Positions 38,512-49,402 of a stretch of DNA of 64,000 bases are shown here, in pieces. The notes under the pieces were generated by a model, which was not told the DNA's origin, made no database searches, and was given only the letters and a program-made list of their open reading frames with translations. Each line of letters opens with the position of its first letter. Position 1 is the stretch's first letter. Position numbers and translations under genes: made by a program. This DNA is from Roseiarcus sp963770275 (GTDB lineage Bacteria > Pseudomonadota > Alphaproteobacteria > Rhizobiales > Beijerinckiaceae), in the NCBI GenBank assembly GCA_963770275.1, contig CAVYPD010000034.1, positions 402,520-466,519 on the forward strand. The letters run 5' to 3'.

Positions 38512-40009
38512 TCAAGTCGGAGATTTCCGGATCATCGAAAGCACGCCGGTAATTGCAGCGAAGACCGCGAGCATGATCAGTCCTGCCCCCACGGCCTCGA
38601 CGAAATGATGGGGGGACAAGGTCGCCAGCCTGCGATCGGTCGATCCCCGCGCGACCTGTAGCCGCCAGGACAGCACGGCGGACGCGCTGGCCACGCCAGC
38701 GACGGTGCCGAGGATGCGCGTCAGATTGAGTAGGCTACCCGCCACGCCGGAGAGATTGGCCGGCGCCGAATTGATCGTCGCGTGGTTGTTCGGCGCAATG
38801 AACAACCCGAGTCCCGCCCCGAAAGCCACAAGGCCGAGGGCGCCGATCCAGAGATTAGCGACAGGCTGCATCACGATCGCTGTCAGCGCCAGCAGGGCGA
38901 CAAAGCATAGCGCCATCCCTGCAACGCTGAGGAGTCGCGTCCCCATCCGGTCCGCGAGGCCGCCGGCGAATGGCGCGACGATTCCGAGGCTGATCGGAAT
39001 GATCGCGAGCTTGAGCCCCGCGACGACGGCGCTCTCCTCGTAGCCGCGCACAAGCGCGAATGAAGCGAGGAAGAACATGCCGTAGAGCATGGCATACGAC
39101 AGAGCGCAGGCAAGCGCTCCGCCCAGAAATGCCGGCTCATCAAGCAGCGCAAGATCGATCATCGGGGAATGCGCCCCGTGTTCCTGCCTCAGGAACAGAA
39201 AAATGAGCACGATCGCGGCGCCGACCGAACCGAGAAGCGCCGGCGAGGTTGGCCCCCAGGCTGAAACCTGATTGAGCGCGAGCACGGCAAACGCCAATGC
39301 CGGCGCGAGCAGGAGACCGCCGCGCCAGTCGAACGTTTGGTTTCGATTCCGCTGTCGCTGTTACTGGCAGCACCAACCAGCCGAAGACGACCGCCAGCAG
39401 CCCGAAGGGAACATTGATCCAGAACACCCAAGGCCAACCCAATGTCCCCAAGAGCAGGCCTCCGATAACCGGACCGGCGCTGATCCCGACCGCTTGCGCT
39501 CCAGCGTACACCCCGAGCGCTCGCGCGCGCAGGCTTTTGTCCGTGGACGTGACGACAAGCGCCATGCTGTTGGCTCCAAGCATCGCCCCGCCGACGCCTT
39601 GCAAGAACCGAAACGCGATCAGCGTGGCGAGATCCGGCGCAAAGCCGCAGAGCGCGCTCGCTCCGGTGAACACCACAAAGCCGATGATGTAGAGCAGTTT
39701 CCTGCCGAACATCTGGCAGAGCTGGGCGAATATCGGCAGAAACGCTGCGACGCCGAGCAGGTACGCGAGCGCGACCCAGCTCACGCTCTCCAACGTGCAG
39801 TCGAATACGCGTCCCAAGGTCGGCAACGCGAGCTGAACGATGCTCGCGTCGACCTGGCCCATGAACGCGCCGATGCAAGTCACGCCGACGATCAGCCACG
39901 GATAGGAGCGCCAGCGCGTGAAGAGCGCGACCGGAGGCGGCTCCGCGCCATGGCGGATGAGGTCGCTCACGCGAAAAGCCGGCGCAGAGCTTAAATCTTC
40001 GGCGCTCAT
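38512..40009 (-). CDS. MFS drug/metabolite exporter, DHA2-like (frameshifted)
   Basis: Membrane transporter of about 500 residues and roughly 14 helices. Motif A-like and motif C regions are visible: GAFMGQVDASIVQLALPTLG at the start of the conserved part and GVYAGAQAVGISAGPVIGG (antiporter motif). The frame changes near 39300, in the loop between the two halves, and the second half continues with MAFAVLALNQVSAWG to IRKSPT. Members export toxic compounds using the proton gradient; the substrate here is unknown and no regulator gene is adjacent. Confidence 0.86.
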
Positions 40010-40210
40010 CCGATCCCCGCCCTATTCCCCGATGGGCAGCGGCCATATGGATGGCGGGTCGGGCAAAAAATCAAGCGCCCGGCGCGGAAGATCGCGGCGG
40101 GGACGCCGGCTTGGGCCCTGATGTCGAAATCGCCGGTCCTCGCACGTCTATTCGCTGACGGCGCTCTCGGGAGATCGCTCCAACCCGCCGTCGAAGGGGA
40201 GGCAAACCTC

Positions 40211-40603
40211 ATGACTACCGATCTTTGGTACCTGGCGTTGACGGCAATGCTGACGGCGGCGCTCTGGATTCCGTACATCATCTGCCAGGTGATGACGAAC
40301 GGCCCCCTGTCGGGGGAAAACTACGTCGACCCCGCGCCCCGTCCCGTGCCCCTTTGGGGTCAGCGGGCTCATCGCGCCTATCTCAACGCGGTCGAATGTT
40401 TCGCTCCATTCGCCGCGCTGGTGATTGTCGCTCAAATCGCCGGAAAAGCGAACGGAATGACGGCCTTCTGGGCGATGAGCTTTTTCTGGCTCAGGCTCGC
40501 GCACGCCATCGTCTATTGGGCGGCTATCCCGTACCTGAGAACCGTGCTGTTCACGCTAGGCTTCGTTTGCGTCGCCGGGATTTTCTGGCAGGTGATCAAG
40601 TAG
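40211..40603 (+). CDS. MAPEG family membrane protein
   Basis: A 130-residue, four-helix integral membrane protein of the MAPEG family (named after eicosanoid and glutathione metabolism in eukaryotes). Landmarks: the N-terminal helix LTAMLTAALWIPYIICQV, the middle block RAHRAYLNAVECFAPFAALV, and the final helix. Bacterial members mostly lack a proven activity. ATG 40211 is chosen because the conserved protein starts there and a GGGGAGG site precedes it. Confidence 0.85.
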   Translation: MTTDLWYLALTAMLTAALWIPYIICQVMTNGPLSGENYVDPAPRPVPLWGQRAHRAYLNAVECFAPFAALVIVAQIAGKANGMTAFWAMSFFWLRLAHAIVYWAAIPYLRTVLFTLGFVCVAGIFWQVIK

Positions 40604-40641
40604 GTCGCGGACGAAATCCGCTTCATTCTAGCTTGCCACAA

Positions 40642-40747
40642 TGTCATTCTCGGCAGACCGCAGGTCTGACCGGGAATCCAGCCATCGCAACGAGCGGCTG
40701 ACGCGCTGGATTCCCGATCGGCCGCACTGCGGCCGTCGGGAATGACA
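40642..40747. repeat. Palindromic intergenic repeat 1
   Basis: TGTCATTC ... CGGGAATCCAG (40642-40681) faces CTGGATTCCCG ... CGGGAATGACA (40706-40747); each arm also has its own internal small palindrome (GACCGCAGGTC; GGCCGCACTGCGGCC). Such double-hairpin units are typical of REP/BIME-like intergenic elements. A different unit of the same layout lies at 53885-53983. Confidence 0.75.
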
Positions 40748-40826
40748 AGGGTCGATACGATGCAAGTCGAGTCCAGGTCGAACGCCGCCCTCACCCCGAA
40801 CCCCTCGCCCCGAGGGACAGGGGAGA

Positions 40827-42323
40827 TCACCGCTCCCGCATCGCCTTCGAGGCGACTTCGACCAGCGGCGAGAACAGATATTCGAGCATGCGCCGCGCGC
40901 CGGTCTTGAGCTCGATCGTCACCGCCATGCCTGACGTGAGCGGTTGGACGGCCCCGTCGATGGCGATCGTTTCGACGTCGGGTTTCAGCACCACGGGGAA
41001 CACCAGATTTTGCGTGCGCTCTCCGCCGGCAAAACCCGCCGCATTCGAGACGCGCGTCGGATCGCCCTCGATCGCGTTGGCGTCGGGCTCGGGGATCGCG
41101 TCCTTGGCGATGCGCGTGACATGGGCTTTGATCGAGCCGTAGCGGGTGAAGGGGAAGGATTCGATCTTGACCACCGCCTCCTGGCCGATGCTGACGAAGC
41201 CGATGTCGCGATTGCGCACATAGGCCTGGATCTCGAGCCCCGAATCCTCGGGCACGATGCGCATGATCTCCTGGCCGCTCGTGACCACCTGCCCGGCATT
41301 GGTGATGATCGACGATTGCACGCGGCCCGCGATCGGCGCTCTCAGCGTCAGATGATCGAGCTGAGCCTGAGCCTTGGCGAGGCGCTGCTCGACGTCTTCG
41401 GCCCGCCGCTCGGCGTCTTCCAGTTTCTGGGCGTTTTCCGAGATGAAATCCTGGACGGCCTTGTCGGAATTGCGGGCGATGACCTCGAGCCCCGCGGCGA
41501 GGGAAGCGAGATCCTGCTCCTGCTTCGCCTCTTGCGTGATTTGATATTGCAGCGTCTCGGTGGCGTCGATGACCGCGGCCCGCGCGCCCGCCTTCACTTC
41601 GACGAGCTTCGTGCGCATGGCGACGCGCTCCTGCAGGGTCGCGACGAGGTTCTTCTGCGTCTCGATCGTCTCCCTCAGCTTGTCGCCTTCGGCGGTCTTT
41701 TGCGCGCGCTCGGCATCGAATGAGGCGACGTTCGCCGCCAATTGTCCGAGATCGGCGGCGAGAACACGGGTTTCGCGCTCGCGCAACGCCGGCGCGACGT
41801 TTTCCGGCCAGTCGATTGCCGGGGGCGGATCGAAGCGATGCGACTGCGCGCTTAGGAGCGCGGTCTTGCGGCGCAGGATTTCCGCCCGCGCGGATGCGAG
41901 CTCGGCGCGCGCGCCTTCCGCATCGGCCAGCGCCGCGGAGTGGTCGAGCTCGACCAGCACGTCGCCCGCCTGCACGAGCGAGCCGTTGCTGACGCTGATG
42001 GCCTCGACCTTACCCGTTTCCAGGGGCTCGACGACCTTCACCTGTCCCATCGGCTGAAACTTGCCTTGCGCGGCGGCGACGATGTCGACGCGGCCGAAAT
42101 AGGCCCAGGCCAGCGCAGCGACGACGAAGGCGCAAATGATCCATAAGAAGGCGACATGGACCGGAGAGGGCGGCGTCTCCAGGATCTCGAGCGCGGGGGC
42201 GAGGAATTCCCGGTCGCTGAGATTCATTCCCGGAGCCTTGAACCGCGCCAGCGCGCGTGAGGCAAACAGCCTGGCGGCGGAACGCGCCTTGTCGCCAGGG
42301 GCCGCAGCGGGAATCAGGGTCAC
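40827..42323 (-). CDS. HlyD-type periplasmic adaptor of type I secretion
   Basis: Membrane-fusion protein of a type I secretion system, 498 residues. One N-terminal membrane helix (VAFLWIICAFVVAALAWAYF), then the lipoyl-like half motif VEPLETGKVEAISVSNGSLV, a long coiled coil (about residues 140-330, rich in Glu, Ala, Gln) and the second half with LRAPIAGRVQSSIITNAGQV, followed by the beta-barrel part and the typical terminus GMAVTIELKTGARRMLEYLF. GTG 42323 overlaps the stop of the ABC gene, so the two are translationally coupled. Intact. An outer-membrane TolC partner is not encoded nearby. Confidence 0.93.
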   Translation of the reverse strand: MTLIPAAAPGDKARSAARLFASRALARFKAPGMNLSDREFLAPALEILETPPSPVHVAFLWIICAFVVAALAWAYFGRVDIVAAAQGKFQPMGQVKVVEPLETGKVEAISVSNGSLVQAGDVLVELDHSAALADAEGARAELASARAEILRRKTALLSAQSHRFDPPPAIDWPENVAPALRERETRVLAADLGQLAANVASFDAERAQKTAEGDKLRETIETQKNLVATLQERVAMRTKLVEVKAGARAAVIDATETLQYQITQEAKQEQDLASLAAGLEVIARNSDKAVQDFISENAQKLEDAERRAEDVEQRLAKAQAQLDHLTLRAPIAGRVQSSIITNAGQVVTSGQEIMRIVPEDSGLEIQAYVRNRDIGFVSIGQEAVVKIESFPFTRYGSIKAHVTRIAKDAIPEPDANAIEGDPTRVSNAAGFAGGERTQNLVFPVVLKPDVETIAIDGAVQPLTSGMAVTIELKTGARRMLEYLFSPLVEVASKAMRER

Positions 42324-44490
42324 GCTGCGATCTCCGCCGGCTGGCTCTGAAGGCTCCAGAGATAGGCGTAAAGGCCGCCGGGCCGGCGCAAGCAGTTCGG
42401 CGTGCGAGCCGACCTCGACGATGCGGCCGTCCGCCATGCCGACGATGCGGTCGCAGCCCCGCACCGCGGCCAGACGATGGGCGATGATGATGACCGTCCG
42501 ATCCTTGACGATGCGGCGCATGTTGCGCTGAACGATGCGCTCGCTCTCGTAGTCGAGCGACGACGTCGCCTCATCGAAAATGAGAATGCGCGGATTGGTC
42601 GCCAGCGCGCGCGCAATGGCGATGCGCTGCCTTTGCCCGCCGGAAAGGTTGGCGCCGCGCTCCTCGATCAATGTGTCGTAGCCCTCCGGGAGCTTGTCGA
42701 TGAACTCGTCGGCCCCGGCGAGCCGCGCGATCTCGATGACGCGCGCGCGCGGCATCGCCGGATTGGCGAAGGCGATGTTCTCGTGGACGGTGCGGTTGAA
42801 CAGGAGGTTCTCCTGCAGCACGACGCCGATGTGGCTCCTGAGCCACGCCGGATCGACATGGTTCAGAGTCCGCGCCGTCGAGCAGCACCTGCCCTTCGTT
42901 CGGCAGGTAGAGGCGCTGAACGAGCTTGGTCAGGGTCGATTTGCCGGAGCCGGATGGCCCGACAATGCCAATCGTCTCGCCCGGCCGGATGCTGAGCGAA
43001 ATGTCTTTCAAGACCTCAGGCGCGCCCGGACGATAGCGGAAGCCGACGCGACGAAATTCGATTGCGCCGCGCGGGGTCGGCGGCAGGAGGCGCGTCGCCG
43101 ACGAGGATTCGGGCGGCGTGTTGAGGATATCGCCCAGGCGCTCGATCGAGATCTGCACCTGCTGAAAATCCTGCCAGATCTGCGACAGGCGCAGAATCGG
43201 CGCCACCGCCTGCGCGGCGATCATGTTGAAGGCGACGAGGCCGCCGACGGTCAGCTCGCCGTCGATCACCGCCTTGGCGCCGAACAGAAGCAGCGCCGCG
43301 GTCGTCAGCTTGCTGATGTACTGAATGGCGAGCTGCCCGCCCGAGCCCAGCATCGCGGCGGCGAAGCTCGTCTTGACATAGGCCGCGAGTTTTTCCTCCC
43401 ACTGCGCCCGCATGATCGGCTCGACCGCTGCGCTCTTCACCGTGTTCACGCCGACGATCGTCTCGACCAGGAATTGCTGGCTCGCCGCGCCGCGATTGAA
43501 TTTCTCCTTGACCAGATCGCGTAAGGGCGGCCTCACGGAAAAGCCGATCACGACGTAGAACGGAATGCCGGCGAGCACGATCAGGGTCAGCGACCACGAA
43601 TAGGCGAAGAGGACGCCGACGAACACGAAGGCGAACAGGAGGTCGAGCGCCGAGAACAAAGCCTGTCCGGTGAGGAAACTGCGGATCGTCTCCAGTTCCC
43701 GCACACGCGCGACGGTTTGCCCGGTCGACCGGGTCTCGAAATAGGAAATCGGCAGGCGGAGAAGATGCGCGAACAGGCGCTGGCCCAGTTCGACGTCGAT
43801 CCGATTTGTGGTGTGCGCCAGCGCGTAGGTGCGCAAATATTGGAGCGCCACGTCGAACATGCCGATGGCGACGAGGCCGCCGACGAGCACGAACAACGTC
43901 TCGTAACCGCGATGGGTCAGCACTTTGTCGACCACCACCTGGAAGAACAGGGGCGTCGTGAGGGCGAAAATCTGCACGAACAGCGACGCCGCCAGCACGT
44001 GACCGAGAGGACGGCGATAACGCCAGATCGTCGGCAGGAACCAGCGCATGCCGAACTGGCGCGGATCGACGCCGGCGCCGCCGATCTTGCGAGCGACGAG
44101 AAGCACCTGCCCGCCGCTATCGCGCGCAAGGTCTTCGAGCGTTGCTTCCTGGACCGCGTGGCTGATCGGATCGACCAGCCGGCAAAGCCCTGACGGATTG
44201 CGGCCGCCGAAAACCATGAACGCGCCGCTAGCCATGCGGACGATCGCAGGCGTCGGCAAAGTCGCGAGCCGCTCGGGGGTGATCTTTTCGACGAGGCGAG
44301 CCCTCAGTCCGACGAGCTTGGCGGCGCGGATGAGATCGCCCTGATTGGCCTCACGGGCGCCAAGCGCCAGTTCGCGCGCAAGATGCACCGGGTCGGCCCC
44401 GATACGATAATAGGCCGCGATCCCGCAGAGAGAGCGCAAGCCCGGGTCGAGCGGCGTCCCCTCGCCGGGAGGCGGCGCGGTCTCCATCAT
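42320..44490 (-). CDS. Type I secretion ABC transporter with degenerate C39-like domain (frameshifted)
   Basis: ABC exporter of about 720 residues fused to an N-terminal peptidase-C39-like domain. The usual catalytic Gln...Asp-Cys-Gly segment is not seen; the matching place reads LDPGLRSLCGIAAYYRIG, so proteolysis is unlikely and the system resembles RTX-protein exporters (HlyB/LapB). Six membrane helices follow, then Walker A GPSGSGKSTLTKLV, signature LSGGQRQRIAIARAL and Walker B ILIFDEATSSLD. The frame shifts near 42870 and 42380. ATG 44490 follows a GAGAAAGG. No RTX substrate with nonapeptide repeats is in the window; the exported protein gene at 44776 is divergent. Confidence 0.88.
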
Positions 44491-44775
44491 CGAGCACAAG
44501 CCTTTCTCGTCCGGGTCTGGCCGGGCGCGCGACGGTTCGCAAAGACGCCGATGCTCGCCGGCGCCGCAGGCCTTAACCGTAACGAATGACCGTCCGTCAG
44601 CTGCAAGCTGAACCACACGACAGACTTAGCAAATGCTTGAGGGGTGTTTCTTTCCGGGATTTCCCAGACGCGCGCCTTAGTAAGCCTCCGAGTGACTGCA
44701 GGCTTGAAGGGCTTGCCGGCCTCTCGGATAATAAGTATGCACGCGGCTGCACAACGCCGGCGTACAAAAGGGGAT

Positions 44776-45374
44776 ATGGAGATGCGTCAACAGGCCAAGA
44801 TTGCTTTGCTCGGCTGCGGTGTGGCGGCGTTAGTTGCTGGTGTGGCCCCGGCCAACGCAACCGTCTATAATGTGAATGAAACAATCGGCTTTGGCGCCGT
44901 CGTCGGCACGATCACCACGGACGGCGCGACGGGCACAATCAACCCCTCAGACTTCGTCGCCTGGGAGTTGCAGCTGGTCGGTCTTAACGTGACGACGATC
45001 ATCACCAACAATGACCCGGGCGCCGTAGCGTGGGGTCAGGGCGTCGATATCACCGCTGACGCCACGCATGTCTCTTTCAACTTCTCAGGTAACGACGGCG
45101 GCTTTCTCGTCTTTCAAGACGGCATGAGTAGCGGGAACACCTATTGGTGCGTCAATTCCACCAGTGGCGGATGCCTGCAAAGCGAATCCGTCGTTCCACA
45201 AAACGTCACGGATCCGAGCGCGCAGTTTGTGACCCGAACCGGCGACCAGATTATCGCGTCGACCGCAGCATCCCTGAGCCGGCCACCTGGGCGCTCATGC
45301 TCTTGGGCTTCGGCGGCTTGGGCTACGCCGGCTTCCGTGATAGCCGCAGGCGCGCCGCTTCGGCCCTGAGCTGA
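44776..45374 (+). CDS. Exported PEPxxWA-CTERM protein (frameshifted)
   Basis: About 198 residues. Signal peptide MEMRQQAKIALLGCGVAALV (cleavage after ANA), a mature domain rich in Asn, Thr and Gly (TVYNVNETIGFGAVVGTITT; NDPGAVAWGQGVDITA) with two Cys (YWCVNSTSGGCLQ), and after a shift near 45265 the sorting tail PEPATWALMLLGFGGLGYAG plus a short Arg-rich end. This tail is the PEPxxWA-CTERM signal, thought to be recognised by an exosortase-like system; no exosortase gene is in the window. A ribosome site AAAAGGGGA precedes ATG 44776. Surface or secreted location is expected; function unknown. Confidence 0.82.
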
Positions 45375-45457
45375 GATCAAGGTTTCGCTGAAAGAGCGAA
45401 GGCGCCTCAAGCCTTCGCGATCTCAGCCGCGTTGGCGTTGAGGCGCCAGCGATCCGA

Positions 45458-45898
45458 TTAAGCCCCGTGCGTGACGACCTTGACGTCGACATTGCCCCGC
45501 GTCGCGTGGCTATAGGGGCAGATCTTCTCGTGCGCCTCTTCCGCTAGCGACTGAAGCTCCGCCTGCGGCAAGCTGGTGTCGGTGACATCGAGGACGACCG
45601 CAAGTCCGAAGCCGCCCTTCTCGCGCGGGCCGATGCTGACGGCGCATTTCACCGTCGCTTTCGACGCGTCCTTCTTGTGCTGCTTCGCGATGAAGTCCAA
45701 TGCGCCGCCGAAGCAGGCGGCGTAGCCCGCGGAGAATAGATGCTCGGGCGTCGCAGTGTTCGGCTTGCCCGGCCCACCCATCTCCTTCGGCACAGAAAGG
45801 TCGACGCTGACCATCCCGTCGTCGGATTGCGTATGCCCGTTACGTCCGCCCTGCGCGGTTCCATGAGCGGTGTAAAGCGGCTTGATCGCGTCGGTCAT
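45458..45898 (-). CDS. ohr: Organic hydroperoxide resistance protein Ohr
   Basis: Thiol peroxidase of the OsmC/Ohr fold, 146 residues. Both redox Cys are present: in TPEHLFSAGYAACFGGALDF and in HEKICPYSHATRGNV, which form the reactive disulfide pair that reduces organic hydroperoxides using lipoylated proteins. The lipoyl link is notable because E2 and E3 of a keto-acid dehydrogenase lie at 52-55 kb, though far away. The N-terminus PLYTAHGTAQGGRNGHTQSD is typical. No adjacent OhrR. Confidence 0.93.
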   Translation of the reverse strand: MTDAIKPLYTAHGTAQGGRNGHTQSDDGMVSVDLSVPKEMGGPGKPNTATPEHLFSAGYAACFGGALDFIAKQHKKDASKATVKCAVSIGPREKGGFGLAVVLDVTDTSLPQAELQSLAEEAHEKICPYSHATRGNVDVKVVTHGA

Positions 45899-45980
45899 GT
45901 GATCTTCTCCTCGTGACAGTTTCCGCGGATGGCGCGAAGTGGATCACGCCTTCATGCGCGAGGCAACCGAGCGGGCGGCC

Positions 45981-46617
45981 TCAGTCGCGGCTTGTCTCGC
46001 GCACGATCTCCGCCATCGCGCGCGCGTCCTCGTCGCCCATCGCCTCGAGGCCGGCGACGACTCCGGCGCGGTCAGCGGCGTTGCGGTTCTGGCTCGTCTT
46101 CCATTTTCCTCTTATGTCGAGGATCTCGATCTCAATGCCGACGATCGCCCGACGCTGCATGGCGATGAAATCAGCGGGCGCGTCGCCGACCGCCCAGGGC
46201 TGCTCTCGACGCTGCTCGAGCGCCCGGGTCAGCTCCTCGATCTGCTGGCCGAGCCACGCGTCATCCATCACCTTCGCCCGGCCCTTCGCCTGGACCATCG
46301 TATAATTCCAGGTCGGCACGACTTTGCCGGTCTCGCGCTTGGTCTCATACCAGGACGGGGTGATGTAATGGTCATGGCCCTGGAACACGATGAGCGCGTC
46401 CGGCGAGGCTTCAAGATCGCGCCACTGCGGGTTGGCGCGGGCGAGGTGGACTTTTAACGTGCCCAAGCCTCGAAGCGGCCGCATCGAGAACGAACGGAAC
46501 CGAATTGGCGACGAGCCCCTCGGCGCCGTTGCTGATCAAGAGCCCGAACACGCGGTCCCGGATCAGCGCCTGCAGCGCCGGCAGATCTTCGTTTCGATGG
46601 AGAGGGGGTTCGTACAA
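45981..46617 (-). CDS. FMN-binding PaiB-type regulator (frameshifted)
   Basis: About 211 residues, similar to PaiB 'FMN-binding negative transcriptional regulators', which have a split-barrel flavin-binding fold and whose regulatory role is based on Bacillus. It starts MYEPPLHRNEDLPALQALIR, and after a shift near 46460 continues with GTLKVHLARANPQWRDLE and VFQGHDHYITPSWYETKRET then VPTWNYTMVQAKGRAKV, all typical. May act as an FMN-dependent enzyme rather than a regulator. Confidence 0.82.
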
Positions 46618-46679
46618 GGCGGCCTCGTCACCTCATGTGGGCGATGTCAAAGCGAATGTGAAGAGCGGGCGCTTTCGCC

Positions 46680-47144
46680 TCAGAGCCCGAGGTCGCTCAA
46701 GCCAGGATGATCGTCCGGACGACGGCCGAGCGGCCAGTGATAAAGACGGTCCTGTTCGCGGATCGGCAGATCGTTGATGCTCGCCAGGCGCACCCGCATC
46801 AGCCCGTCCTCGTCGAACTCCCAGTTCTCGTTGCCGTAGCTGCGAAACCAGCTTCCCGAATCGTCGCGCCATTCATAGGCGAAGCGAACCGCGATGCGGT
46901 TCTCATGAAAGGCCCAGAGTTCCTTGATCAGCCGATAGTCGAGCTCGCGGTTCCATTTGCGGGTCAGAAACGCCTCGATCGCAGGGCGCCCCTGAAGGAA
47001 CTCAGCCCGGTTTCGCCACCGGCTGTTTTCGGTATAGGCGAGCGCCACGCGGGCCGGGTCGCGGGTGTTCCAGGCGTCCTCCGCCCCGCGCGCCTTCTGC
47101 GCCGCGGTTTCCTGAGTGAAGGGTGGCAGAGGCGGTCGACTCAC
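46680..47144 (-). CDS. DUF1348 family NTF2-like protein
   Basis: A 154-residue protein of the DUF1348 group with an NTF2-like alpha+beta barrel. Family signatures: RDPARVALAYTENSRWRNR, LTRKWNRELDYRLIKELWAF and YGNENWEFDEDGLMRVRLAS, ending YHWPLGRRPDDHPGL. Function not established. It starts 13 bases after ispG ends on the same strand, so probably co-transcribed. Confidence 0.88.
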   Translation of the reverse strand: MSRPPLPPFTQETAAQKARGAEDAWNTRDPARVALAYTENSRWRNRAEFLQGRPAIEAFLTRKWNRELDYRLIKELWAFHENRIAVRFAYEWRDDSGSWFRSYGNENWEFDEDGLMRVRLASINDLPIREQDRLYHWPLGRRPDDHPGLSDLGL

Positions 47145-47156
47145 GGTACGCGCCCC

Positions 47157-48432
47157 CTATTCCGCCGCCTGCCGGTTCGCCCCGTACCGCTTCTCGATAT
47201 AGTCGTTGACCAGCGCCTTGAAGTCCTCGGCGATGCGCGGCCCGCGAAGCGTGACGGTCTTCACTCCGTCGACGAACACCGGCGCGGCCGGCGCTTCGCC
47301 GGTTCCGGGCAGCGAGATGCCGATATTGGCGTGCTTGCTCTCGCCCGGGCCGTTGACGATGCAGCCCATCACCGCGACGTTCAGCCGCTCGACGCCAGGA
47401 TAGACCGCGCGCCATTCCGGCATCGACGTCGCGAGATAGGTCTCGATGTCGCGCGCCAGCTCCTGGAATACGGTCGAAGTCGTGCGCCCGCAGCCGGGAC
47501 AGGCGGCCACCTGCGGCGCGAAACTGCGGAACCCCATGGTCTGCAGCAATTCCTGCGCGACCTTCACTTCCTGCGTCCGGTCGCCACCCGGCTCGGGGGT
47601 AAGCGAAATACGGATCGTGTCGCCAAGCCCCTGCTGCAGCAAGATCCCAAGGGCCGCAGAAGAAGCGACAATGCCCTTCGAGCCCATGCCGGCTTCGGTC
47701 AAGCCCAGATGCAGCGCGTAATCTGAACGCTCGCCCAGCATGCGATAGACGGTGATGAGGTCCTGAACCGACGAGACTTTCGCCGACAGGATGATGCGAT
47801 CGCGCTTGAGCCCGATCTCCTCCGCCCGCGCCGCGGACAAAAGCGCCGACCGCACCATCGCCTCGCGCGTGACCGCGCCAGCCTCGAGGGGCTTCGCGCT
47901 CGCCGCGTTCTCGTCCATGAGCGTGGTCAGAAGATCCTGATCGAGCGAGCCCCAATTGGCGCCGATGCGCACCGTCTTGTCATTGCGGATCGCAATCTCG
48001 ATGATCTTGCCGAACTGCAGGTCGCGCTTGTTCTTGAAGCCGACATTGCCGGGATTGATGCGATATTTGTCGAGCGCTTCAGCGCAGGCCGGATGCTCGG
48101 CAAGCAGCTTGTGCCCGATATAGTGGAAGTCGCCGATCAGCGGCGCCGTGATCCCTCTCGCGCGCAGGCGGTCGCGGATATGGGGCACGGCCGCGGCGGC
48201 CTCGTCGCGGTCGACCGTAATCCGCACCAGCTCCGAACCGGCCCGCGCCAATGCCGCGACCTGGCGCGTGGTCGCCTCGATGTCGGCGGTGTCGGTGTTG
48301 GTCATCGACTGGACGACGATCGGCGCGCCCCCGCCGACAATGACCGCCCCATCGCCGTCGCCGACCCGAACCCCGACTGTCGCGTGGCGGGAGAGCGGCC
48401 CGCAGGGCGGTTTCGGACATCGCAGAGCTCAT
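47157..48432 (-). CDS. ispG: 4-Hydroxy-3-methylbut-2-enyl diphosphate synthase IspG (frameshifted N-terminus)
   Basis: Iron-sulfur enzyme of the MEP isoprenoid pathway, about 424 residues. Conserved parts: PIVVQSMTNTDTADIEATTR, DFHYIGHKLLAEH, RINPGNVGFKNK and RIGANWGSLD; the three cluster Cys are in ACPGCGRTTS and MGCIVNGPGES. The main frame opens in the middle of the conserved start; a shift near 48400 joins MSETALRA to HATVGVRVGDG. ATG 48432 has a GGAAAGG site ten bases upstream. The enzyme is essential in bacteria without mevalonate pathway, so sequence error is likely. Confidence 0.92.
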
Positions 48433-48616
48433 CGTCGTCAAACCTTTCCGGCCACGCTCCGACCGAAGTAATCCCGCAGGGTTTTAAGCGCCCGGCGCGA
48501 ATTTGTCATCCAAGACGTTTGCAGTGCAACGAATCCCTCGAAAGCTTCACTGCAATGCAATATGACCGCTCTGCGCGGTCGGTCTCGTCGCGCGGGTCCG
48601 ATGAGGAGAAACGCGA

Positions 48617-49402
48617 ATGTCGCTCGCCAAACGTCACGCCCTTGTCACCGGGTCGACAAGCGGCATTGGCCTGGCGATCGCCCGCGCCCTTGCCAAGGAA
48701 GGCGCGGACGTCATGATCAACGGGTTTGGCGACAAGGCGGCGATCGAGGCCGAGCGGGTCAAGATCGAGCAGGAATTCGGGGTCAAGGCTTTTTACCACA
48801 GCGCCGACATGGCGGACGGCGCCGAGATCGAGGTGATGGTCGCCGACGCCAAAGCCAAGATGGGATCGGTCGACATCCTCGTCAACAACGCCGGCATCCA
48901 GCATGTCTCGCCCATTGAGGACTTTCCGACCGACAAGTGGGACGCCATCATCGCCATCAATCTCTCAGCCCCCTTCCACGCGATGCGCGCCGCGATTCCG
49001 GGCATGAAGGCGCAGAGATGGGGCCGCATCATCAGCACCGCCTCGGCGCACTCGCTGGTCGCCTCTCCGTTCAAGGGGGCGTATGTGGCGGCCAAGCACG
49101 GCCTCACGGGACTGACCAAGACGGTTGCGCTCGAGCTGGCGACATCCGGCGTCACGGCGAACTGCATCTCGCCCGGCTATGTCGCAACGCCGCTGGTCGA
49201 GCGCCAGATCCCCGACACGATGAAGGCGCGCAACATGACGCGCGAGCAGGTGGTCAACGACGTGATCCTCGCCGCCCAACCCACGAAGCAATTCGTGGAC
49301 GTCGACCACGTCGCGGCGGTCGCAGTTTTTCTTTGCTCGGACGCAGGCGCCTCGATCACAGGCGCGAACATGTCGATCGACGGCGGGTGGACCGCTGCGT
49401 GA
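48617..49402 (+). CDS. bdhA: 3-Hydroxybutyrate dehydrogenase
   Basis: Short-chain dehydrogenase interconverting 3-hydroxybutyrate and acetoacetate with NAD, 261 residues. Cofactor motif TGSTSGIGLAIARALAKEG, NNAGIQHV, the active site Ser (STASAHSLVAS) and Tyr-x-x-x-Lys (YVAAKHG), and the substrate-binding WDAIIAINLSAPFHA are all as in BdhA. The enzyme is used to mobilise polyhydroxybutyrate. GAGGAG precedes ATG 48617. Intact. A gene-free stretch of 177 bases follows. Confidence 0.92.
   Translation: MSLAKRHALVTGSTSGIGLAIARALAKEGADVMINGFGDKAAIEAERVKIEQEFGVKAFYHSADMADGAEIEVMVADAKAKMGSVDILVNNAGIQHVSPIEDFPTDKWDAIIAINLSAPFHAMRAAIPGMKAQRWGRIISTASAHSLVASPFKGAYVAAKHGLTGLTKTVALELATSGVTANCISPGYVATPLVERQIPDTMKARNMTREQVVNDVILAAQPTKQFVDVDHVAAVAVFLCSDAGASITGANMSIDGGWTAA

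Noticed and set aside
42320..44490. Idea that the exporter matures the double-glycine peptide at 63641
   Set aside because: Its C39-like domain lacks the recognisable Asp-Cys-Gly active segment and the genes are 19 kb apart.
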